A DNA stretch of 50,164 bases from Candidatus Levybacteria bacterium RIFCSPHIGHO2_01_FULL_36_15 (GCA_001782015.1 MFNJ01000039.1:1-50164), one strand, 5' to 3'; shown: positions 31,267-41,028, numbered from the stretch's first letter. A program made the numbers and translations. The notes: generated by a model from the sequence alone, not told the origin.

Positions 31267-33057
31267 TTATTTTATAAGAATGACGCTGTTTTGTTTGAGA
31301 AGCTTTGTAAGCTCCAAAAACTCCTGGCGTGCCTCTTCCGCTTCTTTTTCCTGACCGTTTTTTTCTTTTTCTTTTATTTTTTCACTCACGTTTTTTAATT
31401 TACTTTTGAGGGAGTTAGTTTTTACTTCTTTTGCTGTTTTTTGAATTTCAGAAAGATACTGTTTTTCATCTTCCAGAAAAGCAAGTGGGGCAAGATAGCA
31501 TTTATCAAATGCCTCAAGAAGCTCGGAAGGTAAAGTTTTCACAAAATCTCCCATAAAGAAATTTTCTTGTTGGGAAACGTAATCACCCAAAAAGCTATAG
31601 ATTCTGTTATAGGCTGTCAGGCAAAAATCTGTTCCCTGCAGAGTTTCTTCGCATATTAAATATGCTTTATTTACTTGCTTATACTGCAGGATTAAGGAGA
31701 TAAGATATGGTTCAATCATTTCTTCGCGCGTCAATTTTTTCTTAGGCAGAATGTCCTCTTTAACATTTTTTTGATTTTTTATCTTATCCGCCTCTTTGTT
31801 TAAAGATTCAACCGACGTATCAAGAAGTCTACCCAGTTTTTTAAAATAATGCTCTTTTATTACAGCATTTTCTATTAGAGAAAGAACAGGCAGGGTTTTA
31901 TCAAGTATCTTTCTTTTCCCTTCAACAGTTTTTGTCTCAAAATTGCCAACAGCGGAATCAATGATGAAATCATAAATACTGATATCTTTCTTAACAGCCT
32001 TTTTAAAAAGAACGGGATCCTCGTTTACCAGCTCGTCCGGGTCTTTGCCTTCGGGAGGCACAATCACGCTTGCCAAAACATTTTCTTTTTCTACCATTTG
32101 TATGGATCTTCTCTGGGCTTCTTCTCCTGCTCTATCGGTATCAAAGCAGAAGGTAATTTTTTCTGCGTATCTTTTAAGAATTCTAACCTGGCTTTCCGTT
32201 AAGGCGGTTCCTTTGATTGCCACAATGTTTTTAATTCCTTCCTTGTAGGGTGAAATTACGTCAAATTCTCCCTCAACCACAATTACCCTGTTTTCTTTTT
32301 TAATTTCATCCTTGGCAAGATTAAGGCCAAAAAGACTATCGCTTTTTTTATAGACAATGGTTTCTCTGGTATTTATGTACTTTGGTCCTTCCAGGGCGGA
32401 ATTAATATCCAAAGCTCTTCCTGAAAAAGCGATCACGTTTCCGCGGGAGTCTGAAATTGGGAAAATGATTCTATGTCTGAAAAAATCAATAACTCTTCCG
32501 TTTCTTATTGTTGCAAGCCCTGCATTTGTCAGATCTTCCGGTTTATAGCCTTTTTTTCGCATCAGGTAGGACGTTAAGGAATTGTTTCTGTTTGGAGCAT
32601 AACCAAGATTAAATTTCTTGATTATGTCCAAATTTAATTTCCTTTTCTCAAAAAGATAGGCAAGAGCATCTTTTCCCGCATTATGATTTAAAAGAATATA
32701 ATTGTAATAGGTTGAGGCAAGATGATTAAGACTGTAAATTGTTTCCTTCTGTTTTTCTTTTTCAGTTTGGAAAACCGGTCCGGATAATTTTATTCCTGCT
32801 TTATCTGCAAGATATTTCAGGCTTTCCGGAAAATCTGTTTTTTCATATTCCATTAAAAAGGTGAAGATATCTCCGCCTTTTTGGCAGCCGAAACAATGCC
32901 AGATTTGTCTTTCAGGAGAAACTACAAACGAAGGGGTTTTTTCTGAATGAAAAGGGCAATTGGCCTTAAAGTTTCTTCCCGTTTTTTTGAGGGTAAGATG
33001 CTCTGAAATTAAATCTACAATATCTATTTTTTGTTTGATTTTTTCAACATCATCCAT
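31267..33057 (-). CDS. dnaG: DNA primase DnaG
   Basis: Makes RNA primers at the replication fork. The CHC2 zinc finger has ligands in CPFHSEKTPSF and WHCFGCQKGGD; the Toprim domain shows VVEGEFDVI and CFDTDRAGEEAQRRSIQM. The C-terminal helicase-interaction region follows, ending in a K/E-rich coil. I start at ATG 33057 (MDDVEKIKQKIDIVDLI), which matches the usual DnaG N-terminus; ATG 33078 would add seven residues. Length 596 is typical. Confidence 0.97.
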   Translation of the reverse strand: MDDVEKIKQKIDIVDLISEHLTLKKTGRNFKANCPFHSEKTPSFVVSPERQIWHCFGCQKGGDIFTFLMEYEKTDFPESLKYLADKAGIKLSGPVFQTEKEKQKETIYSLNHLASTYYNYILLNHNAGKDALAYLFEKRKLNLDIIKKFNLGYAPNRNNSLTSYLMRKKGYKPEDLTNAGLATIRNGRVIDFFRHRIIFPISDSRGNVIAFSGRALDINSALEGPKYINTRETIVYKKSDSLFGLNLAKDEIKKENRVIVVEGEFDVISPYKEGIKNIVAIKGTALTESQVRILKRYAEKITFCFDTDRAGEEAQRRSIQMVEKENVLASVIVPPEGKDPDELVNEDPVLFKKAVKKDISIYDFIIDSAVGNFETKTVEGKRKILDKTLPVLSLIENAVIKEHYFKKLGRLLDTSVESLNKEADKIKNQKNVKEDILPKKKLTREEMIEPYLISLILQYKQVNKAYLICEETLQGTDFCLTAYNRIYSFLGDYVSQQENFFMGDFVKTLPSELLEAFDKCYLAPLAFLEDEKQYLSEIQKTAKEVKTNSLKSKLKNVSEKIKEKEKNGQEKEAEEARQEFLELTKLLKQNSVILIK

Positions 33058-33205
33058 AATTGAAAACGCAAAGCTCAAAGTTCAAATATCAAAACTAAAA
33101 ACTTTTGACTTTTGATTGTTATTCTCCTGTATTTTACCACATAAGTCAGTCTTGAAAAGCTCAACTGTTCTGAAACACGCAAAAAAGTATTAAAATAATA
33201 GAGTT

Positions 33206-33781
33206 ATGAGGAAGTTTTACAAATTTATTCCCCTTGTTATATTATTGCTGTCTTTAGGATTTTTATTTAAACCAGTTTTTATTTCAAATTTACAGCACAA
33301 AGACACAAAATTTGATTTGTCAGCAAAAAAAGAAAAAGTTGCCGGAGCATCTGTTGCTCCTTCCAGAATTTTTTCTCCAGCGTTAACGGTTAAGCCGACC
33401 CTGCCCGATCCCACTCCGGCTAAAGCTGATCCCGCTGCCACACCAAGTCCCACCTTAGCCCCAACTCCAACACTTGCAATTACTTTAACTGCCCCAGCTG
33501 AACTTGAAGAACTTTTTGCCAAATATGCTCAAGGATATAATATAGACAAAGAATATTTAAAAAAGATAGCAAACTGCGAATCTAATTTTAATCCCGGCGC
33601 AACAAACGGACCGTATGCAGGCATGTTTCAGTTTGCCCAGGCAATTTGGACTTCAACAAGAAGCCTTATGGGTCTTGAGGTAAATCCAGATTTAAGATTC
33701 AGTGCTGAGGAATCAATTAAAACTGCAGCATTTTTAATTTCACAAAACCACATTTCTCTCTGGCCCAATTGCGGAAAATAG
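33206..33781 (+). CDS. Membrane-anchored lytic-transglycosylase-like protein
   Basis: 191 residues. One N-terminal helix (FIPLVILLLSLGFLFKPVFI), a long Pro/Ala/Thr-rich linker (about 60-95) and a C-terminal lysozyme-like domain: YLKKIANCESNFNPGATNGP, with the catalytic Glu in CESNF, then YAGMFQFAQAIWTSTR and ISLWPNCGK. The domain is of the kind found in resuscitation-promoting and SLT-like proteins and should act on peptidoglycan. A terminator-like hairpin follows. Confidence 0.9.
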   Translation: MRKFYKFIPLVILLLSLGFLFKPVFISNLQHKDTKFDLSAKKEKVAGASVAPSRIFSPALTVKPTLPDPTPAKADPAATPSPTLAPTPTLAITLTAPAELEELFAKYAQGYNIDKEYLKKIANCESNFNPGATNGPYAGMFQFAQAIWTSTRSLMGLEVNPDLRFSAEESIKTAAFLISQNHISLWPNCGK

Positions 33782-33793
33782 TAATATTTTTTG

Positions 33794-33812
33794 ATCCCGA
33801 TTAGATCGGGAT
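33794..33812 (+). terminator. Hairpin ATCCCGAT-TAG-ATCGGGAT after the transglycosylase gene
   Basis: A perfect 8-bp stem 13 bases after the stop codon, followed by TGATTTT, a weak T tract. Probably an intrinsic terminator. Confidence 0.6.
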
Positions 33813-33858
33813 TGATTTTGCGTTTTGATTTTTGAATTTTATTTCCTATACTTAAATT

Positions 33859-35385
33859 ATGTTTGCACAGGTTTTGTCTTCTGCAGTTGTTGGACTTGAC
33901 GGAGTTTTGCTTGAGGTGGAAACGGATATTTTGAATGGTTTGCCGGCTTTCAATGTTGTTGGGCTTGCTGACCGTGCCGTTGAAGAATCCAAAGAAAGAG
34001 TAAGGTCTGCTCTTCTTAATTCAGGCGCATATTTACCTTCCAAAAGAATTACAGTTAACCTTGCGCCTGCGGATCTTCCAAAAGAGGGTCCGTCTTTTGA
34101 TTTACCAATTGCCATCTCAATATTAATTGCTTCAGAACAGTTAAAAGCGGATGTTTCCGATGCACTATTTTTAGGTGAACTTTCTTTAAACGGAAACTTG
34201 AGGCATAGTAAAGGCGTTTTGCCAATCGCTCTTTTTGCAAAAGAAAAAGGCTTTAAAAATATTTATATTCCAGAAGAGAATGTTAATGAAGCAGCAGTTG
34301 TGGATACAGTCAATATTTATCCGGTGAAAAATCTTAAGCAGCTGTACTTTCACCTGACAAATCAAAAATTAATAGAAAAAAAAGAACATGTGCCCTACTC
34401 AGAAGAAGGATTTGAAAAAGATTCCGCCTTTGACATGAAAGATGTAAAAGGACAGGAATTTGCAAAAAGAGCGCTTGAAATAGCTGCCGCGGGAGGTCAC
34501 AACATACTTCTTAAAGGCCCGCCAGGCGCCGGAAAAACTTTACTTGCAAGGAGTCTTCCGTCAATATTGCCCCCTCTTGTTTTTGAAGAAGCTTTGGAGG
34601 TAACAAAAATTTATAGTATTGCCGGACTTCTGGGAAAACAGCCAATAATTAAAAAAAGGCCTTTTAGGAATCCTCATCACACTACTTCATATGTAGGATT
34701 AATAGGAGGCTCAGCCAATCCCAAACCAGGAGAAATATCGCTTTGCCATAGAGGCGTTTTGTTTTTGGACGAATTTCCGGAGTTCTCAAGACAGGTTCTT
34801 GAAGCAATGAGGCAGCCTATGGAAGACGGATCTGTTGTTATATCAAGAGCACGGGACCGCGTCACTTTTCCAACACGTTTTATGCTTGTTGCAGCATTGA
34901 ATCCCTGCCCTTGCGGTTTTTTTGGAGACAAGACGCATGAGTGTACCTGCAGTCCTTCGCAGATATTAAAGTATCAGAAGAAAATCTCCGGTCCTCTTCT
35001 TGACAGAATTGATATTCATGTTGACGTACCTCCGGTTAAAGTAGAAAAAATAACAGGCGAAGATGAGGCTTTGGAAACTTCGGATAAAATAAGAGCAAGA
35101 GTGAAAAAAGCCAGAAAAAGGCAAAGCGAACGTTTTAAAGGTTCAAAAATTGTTGCCAATAGCGATATGGGTGCGCGGGAAATAAAAAATTTCTGCAAAT
35201 TAGAAAAAGAAGCGCTTGAACTTGCTAAAAATGCGATGATAAAACTTTGTTTATCCGCAAGATCATACCATAAGCTTATAAAAATAGCGCAAACTATTTC
35301 AGATCTTGAAGGCAAAGAACAAGTTTCTAAAAATCACATTCTTGAAGCTCTTCAATATAGGCCAAGAAGTTATTTTGAAAGGTAA
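33859..35385 (+). CDS. comM: YifB/ComM-family AAA+ ATPase (Mg-chelatase-like)
   Basis: 508 residues. The N-terminal ChlI-like domain begins FAQVLSSAVVGLDGVLLEVE with the Lon-like GPSFDLPIAISI. The AAA+ core has Walker A LLKGPPGAGKTLLARS and Walker B GVLFLDEFPEF, sensor block RFMLVAALNPCPCGFFGD and a cysteine cluster (CPCGFFG, ECTC) typical of the family. ComM is a branch-migration helicase that extends donor DNA in natural transformation. No other competence gene is in the window. The next gene starts within 35 bases. Confidence 0.95.
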   Translation: MFAQVLSSAVVGLDGVLLEVETDILNGLPAFNVVGLADRAVEESKERVRSALLNSGAYLPSKRITVNLAPADLPKEGPSFDLPIAISILIASEQLKADVSDALFLGELSLNGNLRHSKGVLPIALFAKEKGFKNIYIPEENVNEAAVVDTVNIYPVKNLKQLYFHLTNQKLIEKKEHVPYSEEGFEKDSAFDMKDVKGQEFAKRALEIAAAGGHNILLKGPPGAGKTLLARSLPSILPPLVFEEALEVTKIYSIAGLLGKQPIIKKRPFRNPHHTTSYVGLIGGSANPKPGEISLCHRGVLFLDEFPEFSRQVLEAMRQPMEDGSVVISRARDRVTFPTRFMLVAALNPCPCGFFGDKTHECTCSPSQILKYQKKISGPLLDRIDIHVDVPPVKVEKITGEDEALETSDKIRARVKKARKRQSERFKGSKIVANSDMGAREIKNFCKLEKEALELAKNAMIKLCLSARSYHKLIKIAQTISDLEGKEQVSKNHILEALQYRPRSYFER

Positions 35386-35418
35386 TGCTTGAAGCGTTTA
35401 GTTTATAATAGTATTTCT

Positions 35419-37728
35419 ATGAAGGGATTAACAGAAAAACAGGCAAGAGGATTACTGGTTACGTTTGGCGAAAACAAAATTGAAACAGCAAGAAAAGTTT
35501 CTTTGGTTACCCTGCTTTTGGACCAGTATAAAAACTCCATATCTTTTATTCTTTTTATTGCCTCTCTTTTTTCTTTTATCATACGGGAATTTACCGATAT
35601 GATTTTTATATTGTTTGTACTTGTTTCAAACGGTTTATTCAGCTTTTTTCAAGAATTTAAAGCGGAGAAAACGCTGGAGAAACTTAAAGACTTTACAGTT
35701 GCCAAAAGCCGAATTATAAGGGAAGGAAAAGAAAAAGAAATTGATGCCAGAGAGATTGTTCCCGGAGATACGGTCATTTTGCGGGAAGGAGATAGAATAC
35801 CAGCAGACGGATCCCTGATTTCTCATTTGCCGATGGAAGTTGATGAATCTGTTTTTACGGGAGAATCTTTTCCGGTTGAAAAAGCAAAAGAGGATTTACT
35901 TCTTTCCGGTACTTTTGTGACGCGCGGAAGAGGAGAAATGACAATTGACAGAACAGGTTTAAAAACCAAAATCGGTGAGATAGCAAAGGCAATGAGCGAA
36001 ATCAAAAAGTCAAAAACACCTCTTGCTTCCAACATGGATATTCTTGGAAGAAAAATTGCCATATTCACAATACTGTTTTGTTTTTTTCTTATACCGGTAG
36101 GTCTTTCACAAGGCAGAAATCTGAAACAGCTGATTCTTACTATAATCAGTCTTTCGGTAGCAGTAATTCCTGAAGGTCTACCTTTAGTAGTAACTGTTGC
36201 GCTTGCAGTTGGTGTTTACAGGATGGCAAAGGAGCGTGCAATTGTCCGTAAAATGGATGCAATTGAGACATTGGGTGCAACAAACGTGATTTTGACAGAT
36301 AAAACAGGAACTTTAACAAAAAACAGGATGTCCGTGAAAGAGTTCTGGCTTCCGACGCAGGAAAATCTTAAGTTGCTGCTGCGCGCCTGCGTACTGGGTA
36401 ATACCGCTACCATTATAGAAAAAGAAAACAGGAAAGGATTTGAGATTTTAGGAGACAAGACTGATGCTGCCTTTTTACTTTTTGTGAAAGATAGAGTAAA
36501 GGATATAGAATTTTACCGAAATGAAGGAAAAATAATTTTTGAAAAACCGTTTGATCCGATCACGAAAACGGTTGAAATTGAATGGGAAGAAAAGGATAAA
36601 AAACATTATTTTGTAAGGGGTGCTCCGGAAAGCGTTGTCCAAATGCTGGAAGAAAATACCAGGCGTGAAACTGAGGACAAATTCACTCAGCTGGCTAAGA
36701 AGGGTTTAAGAGTGATTGGATTTGCTCACAAAGGCGGACAGGGTGAGTTCAAACTGTTGGGACTGATTGGTATATATGATCCTCCACGCGAAGAGGCAAA
36801 AGAGGCTCTTTATAAGGCCAGAGAAGCAGGGATAAGAGTGGTTATGGTAACAGGTGATAATCCGGAAACTGCCAAAAATATTTCTGAGGAAGTGGGGTTG
36901 ATAGAAAAAGATGAACTTGTTATGACATCTTCCGACCTTGAAAAGCTTACAGATGATAACCTGCTTGAGATTCTGCCAAGAGTAAGGATTTTTGCAAGGA
37001 CCAGACCTGAGGACAAACTAAGGCTTGTCAAACTTTACAAAAAAGCAGGATTTATAGTGGCCGTAACCGGAGACGGAGTTAACGATTCTCTTGCTTTGCA
37101 GGAATCAAATATTGGTGTGGCAATGGGAGAAAAAGGAACGGATGTGGCAAAAGAAGCAGCTGACATTGTGATTACGGACGACAATTTTTATACTGTTGTA
37201 AAAGCCGTTGAAGAAGGCAGGGCAATCTTTAACAATATCTTAAAGGTAATTTTATATCTATTGTCAACAAACGTAGCGGAATTTTTGGTCATTGCGCTTG
37301 CCATACTGATAAAACTTCCAATCCCATTACTGCCTACTCAAATTCTTTGGATTAATTTGGTCTCAGATGGTCTTCCATCTCTTGCCCTTGCCTCGGACAT
37401 AAAAAGAACAGGACTGCTAACGGGTAAACCCAGAAACATAAAAGAGCAGATATTAAACAAAGAGAGGTTGGTTTATATTGTTTTAATTGGTTTGATTATT
37501 GCTTTGATAACCCTGGGTATATTTGTTTTTAGCCTGGGCAGATTTTCCGAAGATCAGGCTCGCCTGATTACTTTTGACATATTTGTAGGAATGGAATTTG
37601 TAGTTGTTTTTATTATCAGAGGAGGAATTTTTCCGTTAAATAAATTTCTTATCGGATCGATAATACTTTCAGTGCTTTTACAGTTGTTAGTAACGGTTAG
37701 CCCCGGGCTTCGCAGCCTTTTCTCCTAA
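35419..37728 (+). CDS. P-type cation-transporting ATPase (P2A-like)
   Basis: About 769 residues from ATG 35419; TATAAT at 35404-35409 lies nine bases upstream, and an in-frame TTG at 35389 is less likely. Domains: N-terminal cation-ATPase region, A-domain FTGESFPVEK, membrane helix 4 with VIPEGLP, phosphorylation motif DKTGTLT, nucleotide domain with FDPITKTVEI, hinge MVTGDNPETA and VTGDGVNDS, and C-terminal helices. The IPEGLP motif places it with Ca2+/Mn2+-type P2A pumps. Its stop overlaps rpe on the other strand by four bases. Confidence 0.92.
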   Translation: MKGLTEKQARGLLVTFGENKIETARKVSLVTLLLDQYKNSISFILFIASLFSFIIREFTDMIFILFVLVSNGLFSFFQEFKAEKTLEKLKDFTVAKSRIIREGKEKEIDAREIVPGDTVILREGDRIPADGSLISHLPMEVDESVFTGESFPVEKAKEDLLLSGTFVTRGRGEMTIDRTGLKTKIGEIAKAMSEIKKSKTPLASNMDILGRKIAIFTILFCFFLIPVGLSQGRNLKQLILTIISLSVAVIPEGLPLVVTVALAVGVYRMAKERAIVRKMDAIETLGATNVILTDKTGTLTKNRMSVKEFWLPTQENLKLLLRACVLGNTATIIEKENRKGFEILGDKTDAAFLLFVKDRVKDIEFYRNEGKIIFEKPFDPITKTVEIEWEEKDKKHYFVRGAPESVVQMLEENTRRETEDKFTQLAKKGLRVIGFAHKGGQGEFKLLGLIGIYDPPREEAKEALYKAREAGIRVVMVTGDNPETAKNISEEVGLIEKDELVMTSSDLEKLTDDNLLEILPRVRIFARTRPEDKLRLVKLYKKAGFIVAVTGDGVNDSLALQESNIGVAMGEKGTDVAKEAADIVITDDNFYTVVKAVEEGRAIFNNILKVILYLLSTNVAEFLVIALAILIKLPIPLLPTQILWINLVSDGLPSLALASDIKRTGLLTGKPRNIKEQILNKERLVYIVLIGLIIALITLGIFVFSLGRFSEDQARLITFDIFVGMEFVVVFIIRGGIFPLNKFLIGSIILSVLLQLLVTVSPGLRSLFS

Positions 37729-38348
37729 TGTGCGGATTTAAGAAGCTGATAGGTGGCTTGAGGAGAAGCCGATTTAAAAATACAGCTGTTTACAGAAAAA
37801 ATACTTGCTCCAGTTTTCTTTGCTGAAGTAATAGTCTTCTCATTTATTCCCCCATCAACTTCAATAGGGATGTCTGAATGAGCTCTTATTGTTTTTACTT
37901 TTTCCAAAAGTTCGGGCATGAACTTTTGTCCAGAAAATCCGGCATTGATCGTCATGATAAGTATCATTTCAAGATCAGTCAACGGAGCTTTTATTGCATC
38001 AATCGGAGTTTTTCCATCTAAAGCCAAAGCAACCTCACCCAATAATTCTGCTTCTGCTACAAATTCAATCTGGTCAGACATTTTTTCTACGTGTCCCAAA
38101 AAACGCTTAAATCCAGCGTCTGCAAAGGGTCTTAAGTAAGAGATTGGATTATCAACCATCAAATGTACTTCAAAGAAAATGTCTTTTGTATATTTGGCAA
38201 AAGGTGCGGGATCAAGAAATGTAGTATTTGGAGCAAATTTTCCGTCAATGATGTCAATATGAATGGTATCGGTGAATGGTTTAACCAGCTCAATCTTCTT
38301 TTCGATTTCTACCCACTCTTTTTCTAAAATAGCAGGAATTACTTTCAT
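37725..38348 (-). CDS. rpe: Ribulose-phosphate 3-epimerase-like protein
   Basis: 207 residues of a TIM barrel. Expected blocks: MKVIPAILEKEWVEIEKKIE, HIDIIDGKFAPNTTF (metal/catalytic Asp and His), FEVHLMVDNPISYLRPF, MTINAGFSGQKFMPELLEKV and IEVDGGINEKTI (phosphate and acid/base Asp). The usual VNPGFGGQ is INAGFSGQ, so it is a divergent member that may act on a related sugar phosphate. Followed on the same strand by rpiB, a DUF2090 aldolase and a PfkB kinase. Confidence 0.85.
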   Translation of the reverse strand: MKVIPAILEKEWVEIEKKIELVKPFTDTIHIDIIDGKFAPNTTFLDPAPFAKYTKDIFFEVHLMVDNPISYLRPFADAGFKRFLGHVEKMSDQIEFVAEAELLGEVALALDGKTPIDAIKAPLTDLEMILIMTINAGFSGQKFMPELLEKVKTIRAHSDIPIEVDGGINEKTITSAKKTGASIFSVNSCIFKSASPQATYQLLKSAH

Positions 38349-38450
38349 AAATATCCAATTTCTAATAACTAATGACTAATCAATTTCAAATGCTCAATTT
38401 CTAATTTTTTTTAAACATTTTTACATTAGACATTCATTAGAAATTAGTCA
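38349..38450. repeat. AT-rich imperfect inverted repeat (TTAGTCATTAG family)
   Basis: Left arm CCAATTTCTAATAACTAATG, right arm CATTAGAAATTAGTCATTAG around an AT-rich centre. One of at least four such elements in the right half of the window, always between genes. Confidence 0.65.
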
Positions 38451-38900
38451 TTAGTAATTTTCTTCAATTCTTCTTATTTTCTCAATTCTCCTTCTGTGTC
38501 TTTCTTCTTGAGAAAACGGTGTTTCAAGGAATAATCTTACCAAATCATAAGCTTGACTTTCTGTTACAAAAGCAGAACCTAAAGAAAGTACATTTGCGTC
38601 ATTATGTTCTCTGGCAAGCCTTACATTTTCTTCATTAAAACCCATTACTGCTCTTACACCTTTTATCTTATTGGCAACAATACATTCTCCCGCACCGGAT
38701 TTTCCAAATACAATTCCCCTATTTTGTGGATCTTGTGATATTTTTTGTGCTGCGATAGACACAAAATCAGGATAATCGTCATTCTTATCAAATATATGCG
38801 CACCGCAATCCTCTACTTCATAACCATTGTTTCCAAGATATAACTTAATCTTTTCTTTTAACTCGAATCCCGCATGGTCGCAGGCAAGGTAGACTTTCAT
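38451..38900 (-). CDS. rpiB: Ribose-5-phosphate isomerase B
   Basis: 149 residues of the RpiB/LacAB family. Family blocks: MKVYLACDHAGFELKEKIKL, YEVEDCGAHIFDKNDDYPDF, GIVFGKSGAGECIVANKIKG and REHNDANVLSLGSAFVTES. At the usual catalytic-Cys position (GTGIG in E. coli RpiB) it reads KSGAGECIVANK. Interconverts ribose-5-P and ribulose-5-P. Its start overlaps the stop of the DUF2090 gene by four bases, so the two are coupled. Confidence 0.93.
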   Translation of the reverse strand: MKVYLACDHAGFELKEKIKLYLGNNGYEVEDCGAHIFDKNDDYPDFVSIAAQKISQDPQNRGIVFGKSGAGECIVANKIKGVRAVMGFNEENVRLAREHNDANVLSLGSAFVTESQAYDLVRLFLETPFSQEERHRRRIEKIRRIEENY

Positions 38901-39814
38901 AGATTTTTTGTAAAGATATTATAAAAATGCATATAGTTTTTCGCAATTTCCCCTATTGCTTGTTCTCGGTTGATTTTGTCATTATTATAATTAATTAGAG
39001 GTTCCATAAATATTGTTCTTCCGATAGCAAAACCCACTACTCCGTTAATATCTTTTGCCGCGGCAAGCCATCTTTCGACCTGCTTTGCATCTTCTCCTCT
39101 TCCCAGGATAACCATGCCAACATTATCCCGCCCATTATTTCTTGCCTGGTTGACAACTTTTCTATAGTTTTCGGAATCCGCCATCCCTTCTATTTTCCAG
39201 ATATCCGGCTCTATTCTATTATTTTGGAATTCAGCAATCATTTTGATAACAAGACCAGGTCTTATTTCCTGATCGTATCTTGTTTTATCTTGCCCGACAT
39301 TGTTCATCTGGGATTTTGTTGGTGGAAGCAATGTTTCGACAAGAAATTTATAACTGTTATTATGGCAATAATCGTTTAATATTTTCAGTTTCTCAAGTTG
39401 CCTAATATTTAGTTTGGGATTTGCTTCCGGGTTGAAACGTACTAATACCTTTACAAAAACAGGTTTATATTTTTCTATGTGAGACGAAAATTCACTGCCG
39501 TATTCAAAATCGAATTCTTCCTGTCCGCTTTTTTCACAGGTTAATGCTGTTATAAAACCATTGCTTTTTGCAGTATGTAGGATGTTGTCTCCGAACTGCT
39601 CGTCAACAAGAATTGCGGCTTGTTCTTTTGGCAAACCGTTTAAAACTGCTTGTTTAAAACCTTCATAGATCATCTGTTTTAATTTAATAATTTTTTCGGA
39701 CTCATCTTGATTTAATTCTTTGTTTTCGGATCCGAGCATATTCTTAATAAAAGATGATCTGTGGTCAAAAGCAAGAATGAATAAAGGTTTGGTGTAACCG
39801 AGATTGTTATGCAT
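38897..39814 (-). CDS. DUF2090 / IolC C-terminal-type aldolase
   Basis: 305 residues. Matches the domain that forms the C-terminal half of some IolC proteins (DUF2090, 2-deoxy-5-keto-gluconate-6-P aldolase-like TIM barrel): LFILAFDHRSSF at the start, ILVDEQFGDNIL, FVKVLVRFNPEANP, PDIWKIEGMADSENYRKVV and the terminal VGFAIGRTIFMEPLINY. Substrate is inferred from the family. It lies between a PfkB-family kinase gene and rpiB, recreating as separate genes the kinase-aldolase pair that is fused in IolC of some bacteria. Confidence 0.85.
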   Translation of the reverse strand: MHNNLGYTKPLFILAFDHRSSFIKNMLGSENKELNQDESEKIIKLKQMIYEGFKQAVLNGLPKEQAAILVDEQFGDNILHTAKSNGFITALTCEKSGQEEFDFEYGSEFSSHIEKYKPVFVKVLVRFNPEANPKLNIRQLEKLKILNDYCHNNSYKFLVETLLPPTKSQMNNVGQDKTRYDQEIRPGLVIKMIAEFQNNRIEPDIWKIEGMADSENYRKVVNQARNNGRDNVGMVILGRGEDAKQVERWLAAAKDINGVVGFAIGRTIFMEPLINYNNDKINREQAIGEIAKNYMHFYNIFTKNL

Positions 39815-39931
39815 AATAAAATTGCTAATTTTTAATGACTAATTTTTAATCAAATCCAAATGACAAAAATTTAGATATTTAAACATTTTCACAGTGATAA
39901 ATATCAGAAATTAAGAATTCGTCATTATGAT
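39815..39931. repeat. AT-rich imperfect inverted repeat
   Basis: TTGCTAATTTTTAATGACTA...CAGAAATTAAGAATTCGTCATT, the same composition and layout as the element at 38349-38450. Confidence 0.55.
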
Positions 39932-40903
39932 TTATATTTTTTCCGCTTTATAATCCGGATTTTCCCTGACTATTTTCTCGATCTCATCTTTTGTAAGTAA
40001 TCCCTCCTGCGCGCCCACTTTTTGCATAACGGAGTTTGAGTTGAGAGATCCCCATTTCATGCATTCATTTATGCTAAGGTTATTAAAATAGGCAGATAGA
40101 AATCCCGAAGTGTACGCGTCTCCTGCTCCGGTTTTTTCCAAAATTTTTTCTTGAAATGGCTTAATATAATAGTAATTATTAGTTTCGTCAAGACAAGATG
40201 CGCCTTGTGCTCCATCTGTTACTGAGATTATTTGCGGTCCTAATTTTTTAAATTCAGACATGAGATCTTTAATATCAGGCTCAAAAACATTTTTCCAGCT
40301 TAAAATTTTTGCTGCTTCCTCGCGGTTTACAAGGACTATTTTTGAAGTTTTTATTATTTCAAGTAAGATATCAGTTGGCGCTTCAAATTGATGTGTTCCG
40401 GGAGTCAGGCCAAGGGGAATACCGTTTTTTTTTGCAAATTCAAGGACAGATTTATAGGCTTCCTGCCAGTAATCGCCAACTGATGTTAAATAAATAAAAT
40501 CCGGCAGGCTGTTTTCTTGGTAGTTAAAGATATGATTTCTCTTTTCATGATGCGAGAAGATAATCCTGTCATTGCCTATATTAAATACTAAAGACAAAGA
40601 AGACTTTCCTTCTTCATTTTTTTGAGCCATTAGCTTTACGCCTTTTTTATTAATTGCTTCCTCTATTTCTTTTGAAAAGATATCGTTTCCAAAATATGTA
40701 TAGAATGTTGTTTGTCTTTCCAGAAGGCTTAATCCCACGGATACATTGGCTCCGTCCCCTCCGATAGTCAAAGTTTTTATATCTATAGGAATTTTGTCAC
40801 CGGAAGTCAACTGGATTTTGTTTTTTATAAATTCAATATGATTTTTATCTTCAATTTCAATAAATAGGTCAATAACTGATGAACCAACAACCAAAATCTT
40901 CAT
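39932..40903 (-). CDS. PfkB-family sugar kinase
   Basis: 323 residues from ATG 40903 (MKILVVGSSVIDLFIE), preceded by GAGAGAAAC; an ATG at 40933 would add ten residues. Ribokinase-fold signatures: LTIGGDGANVSVGLSLLERQ, the ATP site SVTDGAQGASCLD and the catalytic KTGAGDAYTSGFLSAYFNN with Asp. Phosphorylates a sugar or sugar acid; with the adjacent DUF2090 aldolase the likeliest substrate type is a 5-dehydro-2-deoxygluconate-like acid or another hexonate. Confidence 0.9.
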   Translation of the reverse strand: MKILVVGSSVIDLFIEIEDKNHIEFIKNKIQLTSGDKIPIDIKTLTIGGDGANVSVGLSLLERQTTFYTYFGNDIFSKEIEEAINKKGVKLMAQKNEEGKSSLSLVFNIGNDRIIFSHHEKRNHIFNYQENSLPDFIYLTSVGDYWQEAYKSVLEFAKKNGIPLGLTPGTHQFEAPTDILLEIIKTSKIVLVNREEAAKILSWKNVFEPDIKDLMSEFKKLGPQIISVTDGAQGASCLDETNNYYYIKPFQEKILEKTGAGDAYTSGFLSAYFNNLSINECMKWGSLNSNSVMQKVGAQEGLLTKDEIEKIVRENPDYKAEKI

Positions 40904-40938
40904 GTTTCTCTCTATTTTAGTATTTAGGAGCAAAGATT

Positions 40939-40962
40939 AAAAGAGGCATATTTTCCTCTTTT
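40939..40962. other. Hairpin AAAAGAGG-8-CCTCTTTT between divergent genes
   Basis: A perfect 8-bp stem with A and T tails lies between the PfkB kinase and penicillin-binding protein genes, just before a TATAAT (40982-40987) that serves the latter. Could be a bidirectional terminator or protein site; unproven. Confidence 0.45.
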
Positions 40963-41028
40963 GGTTTCTTTTTTGTTTTGCTATAATCCACTCAGCCTTC
41001 AACAAGAATTGAAGTTTAACTTTAGATT

